DNA of 5,597 nt from Chitinivibrionales bacterium (GTDB taxonomy: Bacteria > Fibrobacterota > Chitinivibrionia > Chitinivibrionales > WJMI01), in NCBI GenBank assembly GCA_014729595.1, contig WJJU01000373.1, positions 1 through 5,597 of the forward strand. Direction: 5' to 3'. The notes under the pieces were generated by a model. It did no database searches. It was not told the origin of the DNA and was given only the letters and a program-made list of their open reading frames with translations. Positions 1-4,300 of this stretch are shown here, piece after piece. Numbering within the stretch: the first letter of the stretch is position 1; the number at the start of each line of letters is the position of its first letter. Made by a program: the position numbers and the translations under genes.

Positions 1-2
1 AC

Positions 3-875
3 CTTAACCTTATCGTGGCGGCCGGCGGCGTGGCCATGTACTATGCATCGTGCTACCTGCAAGGCTTTGCGTTTACAATAACCGGCGCATCGTTAACTTT
101 TCTATATCTGGTTTCGATGTATTTATGGAACAGCCTGACCAGTATTGACCTGACACGGCATCAGGGAATAAGTCGGTACCGGTTCTACAACGCCCATAAA
201 ACATTTTTGTTGGTTACGGCCGCCGGATGCATCTGCCTGCTTCTTCTTATCAGCTTGGCTCACAGTGCGCTATTGTTCTGGGTAATGCTTGTCCCCACCG
301 TTGCCGGAAGCATCTACCATTTCACTATCGTACCCCGTGTTCTTCGAAAATATATACCGTATAGTAACCTGAAGGATATCCCGACTTCACGCGATCTGTT
401 CGTCGCGCTTGCCTGGGCGGTATTGATAACGGCGATACCACACGCGATCCAGCAAGAGATCGTTTTTGCACCGGGCGCCGTACTTTTTTTTGTGTGGACA
501 TTTTTGTTGGCCTTTCTTCGATCACTCATTTTTGACCTCAGGGACATCGAGGGCGACCGGATTATGGGTCGTGAAACGTTGGTGACAATCATCGGCGAGA
601 GGCTCGTGCGCAGAACCATATACATTATATTAACGCTTTTATTGGTTGTATTGAGTGCTTTCTCGGTACTCTATCTGATTCGAATGTATCCGTGGCCCGG
701 CTCAAATTCGCAGGCATTTCTACTGCAGGTGCCCGTTGTTTTATACTTGTGGGCTTTTATGCGGGGCGGTGAGCGAATCACCCGCACTCATACCCGCTTT
801 TTCAACCTTTTGGCCGACGGCCATTTTTATCTTGCCGGGCTGGGGGCGTGGATAGCCAAGCTTCTGGGTATCTGA
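3..875 (+). CDS. UbiA-family membrane prenyltransferase, 5' end outside window
   Basis: Integral-membrane enzyme that would transfer a polyprenyl group from a prenyl diphosphate to an acceptor; the acceptor cannot be told from sequence. The frame stays open to the left edge (codons from base 3 read LNLIV before the GTG at 15), so the GTG is probably an internal Val and the true start lies upstream. Counting from that GTG, the second aspartate-rich motif is clear at residues 174-181 (DLRDIEGD) and is followed by R182, G185 and a TL...G segment, as in UbiA proteins, where these Asp residues hold Mg-diphosphate. The first motif (normally NDxxDxxxD) is divergent: N39 and D45 in the stretch WNSLTSID, followed by an RYRFYNAHK segment. 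Several hydrophobic segments alternate with short basic loops, as expected for a polytopic protein. It ends with TGA at 873-875, followed by a terminator-like hairpin. Family membership is secure. A quinone or lipid pathway role is only a guess. Confidence 0.85.
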   Translation, partial: LNLIVAAGGVAMYYASCYLQGFAFTITGASLTFLYLVSMYLWNSLTSIDLTRHQGISRYRFYNAHKTFLLVTAAGCICLLLLISLAHSALLFWVMLVPTVAGSIYHFTIVPRVLRKYIPYSNLKDIPTSRDLFVALAWAVLITAIPHAIQQEIVFAPGAVLFFVWTFLLAFLRSLIFDLRDIEGDRIMGRETLVTIIGERLVRRTIYIILTLLLVVLSAFSVLYLIRMYPWPGSNSQAFLLQVPVVLYLWAFMRGGERITRTHTRFFNLLADGHFYLAGLGAWIAKLLGI

Positions 876-903
876 GATCTGCTGGTCGTCACCCTTGCCG
901 TCA

Positions 904-956
904 AAATCATCCTGGTATTTGACCGCGTGGCGCGCGGAGGATGATTTCGGCTTTTT
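904..956 (+). terminator. Probable rho-independent terminator after UbiA gene
   Basis: A perfect 10-bp inverted repeat (AAATCATCCT at 904-913, AGGATGATTT at 938-947) encloses a second 5-bp stem, CCGCG at 923-927 with CGCGG at 933-937 and a 5-base loop. The two stems stack on the 3' side, and the 5' side has a 9-base bulge (914-922). Four bases after the outer stem comes a run of five T (952-956). It sits 28 bases after the UbiA stop codon, the right place for a terminator. The bulge and the four-base gap before the T run are not ideal, so the hairpin could also be an mRNA 3'-end stabiliser. Confidence 0.6.
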
Positions 957-970
957 GCCACTCCAAATGA

Positions 971-1020
971 ACTTCCATAGCTACTAGCGCGACTATTACT
1001 AGCGCGACTATTGTGGAAGT
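971..1020. repeat. 7-bp inverted repeat framing tandem duplication
   Basis: ACTTCCA at 971-977 is the exact reverse complement of TGGAAGT at 1014-1020. If one mismatch is allowed the match extends to 9 bases (ACTTCCATA against TGTGGAAGT). The two arms enclose both copies of the 15-bp direct repeat almost exactly, with five bases on one side and one on the other. As RNA this would be a hairpin with a roughly 36-base loop. As DNA it could be a protein-binding or small mobile-element-like unit. No target-site duplication or known element ends were recognised. Confidence 0.45.
983..1012. repeat. Two exact 15-bp tandem direct repeats
   Basis: ACTAGCGCGACTATT occurs twice without interruption, at 983-997 and 998-1012, with 15 of 15 identity. 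The unit contains the GCGC palindrome. Exact duplication in non-coding DNA points to a recent slippage event or to paired binding sites. Two copies with no spacer are not a CRISPR array. Confidence 0.9.
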
Positions 1021-1056
1021 AATGCTCACCGCTCACCTTGATTTGTGTCTGATTCT

Positions 1057-1083
1057 AAAAACGGAAATACTGTTTCCGCTTTT
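1057..1083. terminator. Short A-stem-T hairpin, possibly bidirectional terminator
   Basis: CGGAAA (1062-1067) and TTTCCG (1073-1078) form a perfect 6-bp stem with the loop TACTG. An A run (1057-1061) precedes it, and C plus TTTT (1079-1083) follow. Read on the minus strand, the stem is followed directly by TTTTT, the better terminator geometry; on the plus strand one C intervenes. No minus-strand gene in the window needs it, so it may be a second stop for the UbiA transcript or a structured element between the two transcription units. Confidence 0.4.
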
Positions 1084-1105
1084 CAAATACTGCGGATTTC
1101 CGCTT
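1065..1105. repeat. Imperfect tandem duplication, about 20 bases
   Basis: The order AAATACTG then TTTCCGCTT occurs at 1065-1081 and again at 1085-1105. The second copy has four extra bases (CGGA) between the two blocks. The second copy can also form a small hairpin, GCGG-ATTT-CCGC, at 1092-1103. The arrangement looks like a duplicated hairpin half that has drifted. No function is evident. Confidence 0.5.
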
Positions 1106-1132
1106 GAACATTCCATGTACTCATGCGACAAT
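1104..1132 (+). promoter_or_regulatory. Weak sigma70-like promoter candidate for fibro-slime gene
   Basis: TTGAAC at 1104-1109 matches the -35 consensus at 4 of 6 positions. GACAAT at 1127-1132 matches the -10 consensus at 4 of 6. The spacer is 17 bases. Transcription would start near 1139, giving a leader of about 100 bases that contains the structured segment at 1170-1231. A 6-bp inverted repeat (CATGTA 1114-1119, TACATG 1132-1137) overlaps the spacer and -10 box and could be an operator. Matches this weak arise by chance, so the call is tentative. Confidence 0.25.
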
Positions 1133-1169
1133 ACATGTGCATCGATAGTACTGGAGTGATGCGGGATTT

Positions 1170-1231
1170 AACCGGTTTAACAGCCGGTTGGCGAGCAATC
1201 GGGAATTCGTTAAACCTCTTGTACCAACCGG
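1170..1231 (+). promoter_or_regulatory. Candidate pseudoknot/alternative hairpin in mRNA leader
   Basis: Two perfect 8-bp complementarities cross each other. GGTTTAAC (1174-1181) pairs with GTTAAACC (1209-1216), and CCGGTTGG (1184-1191) pairs with CCAACCGG (1224-1231). The order is A-B-A'-B', that of an H-type pseudoknot, with a 2-base first loop, a 17-base middle segment and a 7-base third loop. A local hairpin, AACCGG (1170-1175) with CCGGTT (1184-1189), uses bases of both A and B, so it excludes the pseudoknot. The 3' arm ends one base before the Shine-Dalgarno sequence (1233-1239). This layout resembles translation-controlling leaders, but I match it to no known riboswitch family. Confidence 0.35.
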
Positions 1232-1232
1232 G

Positions 1233-1239
1233 GGAGGAG
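1233..1239 (+). promoter_or_regulatory. Strong Shine-Dalgarno, sets start at 1242
   Basis: GGAGGAG lies just upstream of the ATG at 1242. From the end of the GGAGG core (1237) to the ATG there are four bases, slightly tight. It is the only good ribosome binding site near the beginning of the large gene; the in-frame ATG at 1308 has none. This decides the start in favour of 1242. Confidence 0.65.
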
Positions 1240-1241
1240 TC

Positions 1242-1370
1242 ATGGATCGCAAGCAATCGTCTCAGAGAAGTGAGGGGCGCAACGGTGTCTATGGACGAAG
1301 TCGCGAAATGATCAGTCGGGCCGCGATTGCATGCTTGCTGGCAACAGGTATGCTTGTCCCGATTGCGGCG
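1242..1370 (+). other. Signal peptide with unusually long n-region
   Basis: Residues 24-43 form a typical export signal: R26, then a hydrophobic core (AAIACLLATGMLVPIAA), with a likely signal peptidase I cut after A43, before QIYPD. The preceding 22 residues are hydrophilic and basic (for example MDRKQ and GRSRE), making the n-region far longer than usual. If translation starts at M23 (ATG 1308), the signal is of ordinary length. C31 is not in a proper lipobox, so a lipoprotein is unlikely. Confidence 0.75.
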
Positions 1371-4300
1371 CAGATATATCCGGACACGTTGTGGGTGCCG
1401 GTTATTTTCTACGATTTCCATGCCGACCGCTCAAATCCGGAGTTTGAACCTTACAAGAGTCGAGGCGGACTGAAACAGGGTATGGTTTTCAGCGACTCGG
1501 TGAGTTGGGACACTAACAATGCGGACTACTTCGGTATGGATTCGATTATCAAACCGATCCATAATCCGGCTAATACCCACTTCAATCGGTATATCGATTA
1601 TTGGTATCGTGATTGGCGGCAGACCGATAAGGGTAATGGATTGATTCCCAGCTATTATACAGACGGAACTCTTCGTAATCCACCGCTCGTTCCCGTTGAT
1701 CATGATACCGCTTTTAAAAATGTAGTAATCAAAGATAGCCTGCCTTTTGAGCATCTTGGCGGGGGAGTATATGAATTCCGCCGTCATAGCTTTTTTTGGA
1801 TCGATGGAAGGGGTTTCGGTGACGATGTTGACCGTGATGATAATAATTTTTGGAATCACGGCGATGCCGGAAAGAACTTCTCGTTTGCCATGGAACTCCA
1901 TACTACGTTTACCAAGAAAGAGGGTATTACCTTCAATTTCAGCGGTGACGATGACGTATGGGCTTTTATAGACAGCGAATTGGTAATGGACATAGGGGGC
2001 ATACATACCGAGTTGGTTGATTCTTTTAGTGTCGATGACATGCCGGAACTGCAAAACGGCGAGGAGTATACCTTTTCTTTCTTCTATGCCGAACGTTGCA
2101 CAAGAGAGTCTCATATTTGGATTACGACAAACATTGTCAGCACGCATATTGTTTCGGAGGTGACAATCGAAGCGGATCCGGACAACGCAACCGTACTGGC
2201 GGGAGACAGCGTTGATTTTACCGGCTGGGTCTGGTATGATTCAACGGGTGATGACGGAATCACCCATCATCTTCGTGATTCGTCGTTGTCCAGTCTCATT
2301 ACTTGGAGTTTTGCACCGGCGGATACTAACTCATCACTGACTTCGACGGTCGGCAGCCAAACCACATTTACATCTACCGAAGCTTACGATACCTTTGAAG
2401 TTACCGCTACATACGAAGACGAAACCGGACTTATCGTCACGGAAAGCATGAACGTTAGAATTCTTCCTAATGTTCCGGACCATTTGGTTGTTGAAGCTGA
2501 TTATGACACCTCCTCCTGGTCTATTGATATGCTTCGCGAAGATCAACCCTTGGATACGCTTCGCATACCGACAACAAGCACCATGGGAACCGCCTATGCG
2601 ATTATACGTGATCAATACGGCAATTTTGTCAATTGGTCCCAGAATACCGATTGGTCGATCACCGACGGAACCGTGCTGGCGGGGCTTGTGGGAGAGAATG
2701 GAAATGTCGGGCGTGTGACTGCGACGAAGGAGGGACATTCGGGAGTCGGAAAAATATCGGGAACGGATACTGATTACGGGTATGTGGATGAGGTTCCGGT
2801 GAGCGTGTACAATGATCCTATCGATGCTCGCGATGACGCGTATCCGGCGCAAGAGGACGCGACGTTGTCCGTAAGAGGTCTGTCGGTCGGCGAAGGAGTT
2901 CTGGTCAACGACATTGACGACGATGCGGGAACAATAAAGCGCGCGACGCTGATCGACACCATTCCGGGTCATTTCGTAAGTCTTGCGGAAGACGGCGGAT
3001 TTACGTATGTACCGCCGGCCAATTTTACGGGCTCGGTCTTTTTTACCTATGCCGCGACCGACGGTGAATTTATCGATACGGCGACCGTCACTATAACGGT
3101 GGGAGGAACTAACGATGCACCGGTGGCGTCGGCAGATGACTACACGACGGCTGAAGATGAGATTTTGACGATAGGTGCTTCGCAAGGCGTGCTCGACAAT
3201 GACAGCGACCTCGACGGCGATGAATTGAGAGCGGTAGTGGTTGAGACTGTCGATCCCTCCGAGGGAACGTTGACACTTAACGAAGACGGGGCGTTTGTTT
3301 TCACGCCTGCATCGCATTTTCATGGCATTGCGCGCTTTTCCTATGTAGCTACGGACGGGACGTTGCCCTCCGCCGTCACTACCGTCAGAATCGTTGTAAC
3401 GTCGGTGAATGACGCACCCATAGCGGCGAACGATGCGTACGAGACGAACGAAGACGTGGTGCTCGCGGTTGGCGAGAGGGACGGCGTGTTGGACAATGAT
3501 GTTGACTACGACGGTGACCCCTTGAGTGTCTCTCTAGTCTCAAATGTTGCTAATGGAACTTTAGTGCTCCAAGCAAATGGCGCTTTTGTATATACGCCTT
3601 CCGCTAATTTTTCGGGCTCCGATCAATTTACCTATCGTGTTACCGACGGTACGGCGCATGATGAAGGAACGGTTTTGTTGACGGTTTCCGCGGTCAATGA
3701 TGCGCCTGTTGCCAAAGGCGAAAGTTACAGCCTTGTCGAAGACGGAGGCTTGTCGAGAAGTGCCGCCAACGGGGTCCTTACTAACGATACCGATCCGGAC
3801 GGCCCTTCGCTGTCGGCCGTTTTGGTCGATCCAATCGATGCCTCGGAAGGGACGCTTGTTTTTCGTGCGAACGGCTCATTTGACTACACGCCGCCGCCAA
3901 ATTTTAACGGAACCGTAGTATTTAGCTATCTGGCAACGGACGGTGAGAAAAATTCGCCCAAAGCTACTGTCGTACTTCTTGTTCATGCGGCTAATGATAA
4001 GCCCTCGGCCGCGGACGATCACTATGATACTAAAGAAGATATTGCGCTTACGGTGCCCGCAGCGGAGGGAGTCCTCGCCAACGATGGAGATATTGACGGC
4101 GACGGCCTTTCGGCTGCGTTGATAAGCGGCAGTGGCCCGGCGCAAGGAACGTTGACACTCAACGAAGATGGATCATTCCACTATACCCCTGCTCCCAACG
4201 ATACGGGGACGTACACGTTTAAGTATGTAGTCGAAGACGGCGCGTCAAGTAATCCTCTAACCGATACCGGCGTCGTTACCATCTCGGTCGGATGGGATAA

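Larger units (their letters stand above)
876..1241. other. Intergenic region, 366 bases, structured
   Basis: No convincing gene lies here. Reading frames are short and lack protein-like composition or conserved motifs. The region contains two terminator-like hairpins (904-956 and about 1057-1083), a 15-bp tandem duplication (983-1012) framed by a 7-bp inverted repeat, an imperfect 20-base duplication (1065-1105), a weak promoter candidate (1104-1132), and a leader segment with crossing complementarities (1170-1231) that ends at the ribosome binding site of the downstream gene. The amount of structure suggests that transcription stops after the UbiA gene and restarts before the fibro-slime gene. 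Confidence 0.7.

Noticed and set aside
484..491. Run of eight T inside the UbiA gene as a phase-variation tract
   Set aside because: The frame is intact across it (LFFVW in a membrane segment). Phe codons explain the run, and eight bases is short for a contingency locus.
983..1012. Repeat pair as a CRISPR remnant
   Set aside because: Only two 15-bp copies are present, with no spacer between them; repeat length and layout do not fit a CRISPR array.
1123..1311. 62-residue + strand frame before the fibro-slime gene, possible leader peptide
   Set aside because: No Shine-Dalgarno precedes ATG 1123. An internal ATG at 1159 has GGAG only two bases away. The frame overlaps the preferred start of the large gene and has no recognisable protein features. 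Its stop overlapping ATG 1308 is noted in the start-site finding.
1323..1340. Lipobox around Cys31 of the signal peptide
   Set aside because: The residues before the Cys are A-I-A rather than a canonical L-[AS]-[GA] box, and the Cys lies at the start of the hydrophobic core instead of its end, with a better signal peptidase I site after A43.
1431..2147. 238-residue open frame on the minus strand
   Set aside because: It is antisense to the fibro-slime domain, whose family motifs are unmistakable on the + strand. No ribosome binding site or domain is seen for the minus frame.
2334..3323. 329-residue open frame on the minus strand
   Set aside because: It lies wholly opposite the repeat region of the large + strand protein, whose translation shows coherent repeated domains. 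The minus-strand product has no recognisable motif and an Arg-, Ile- and Ser-rich composition typical of antisense shadows.
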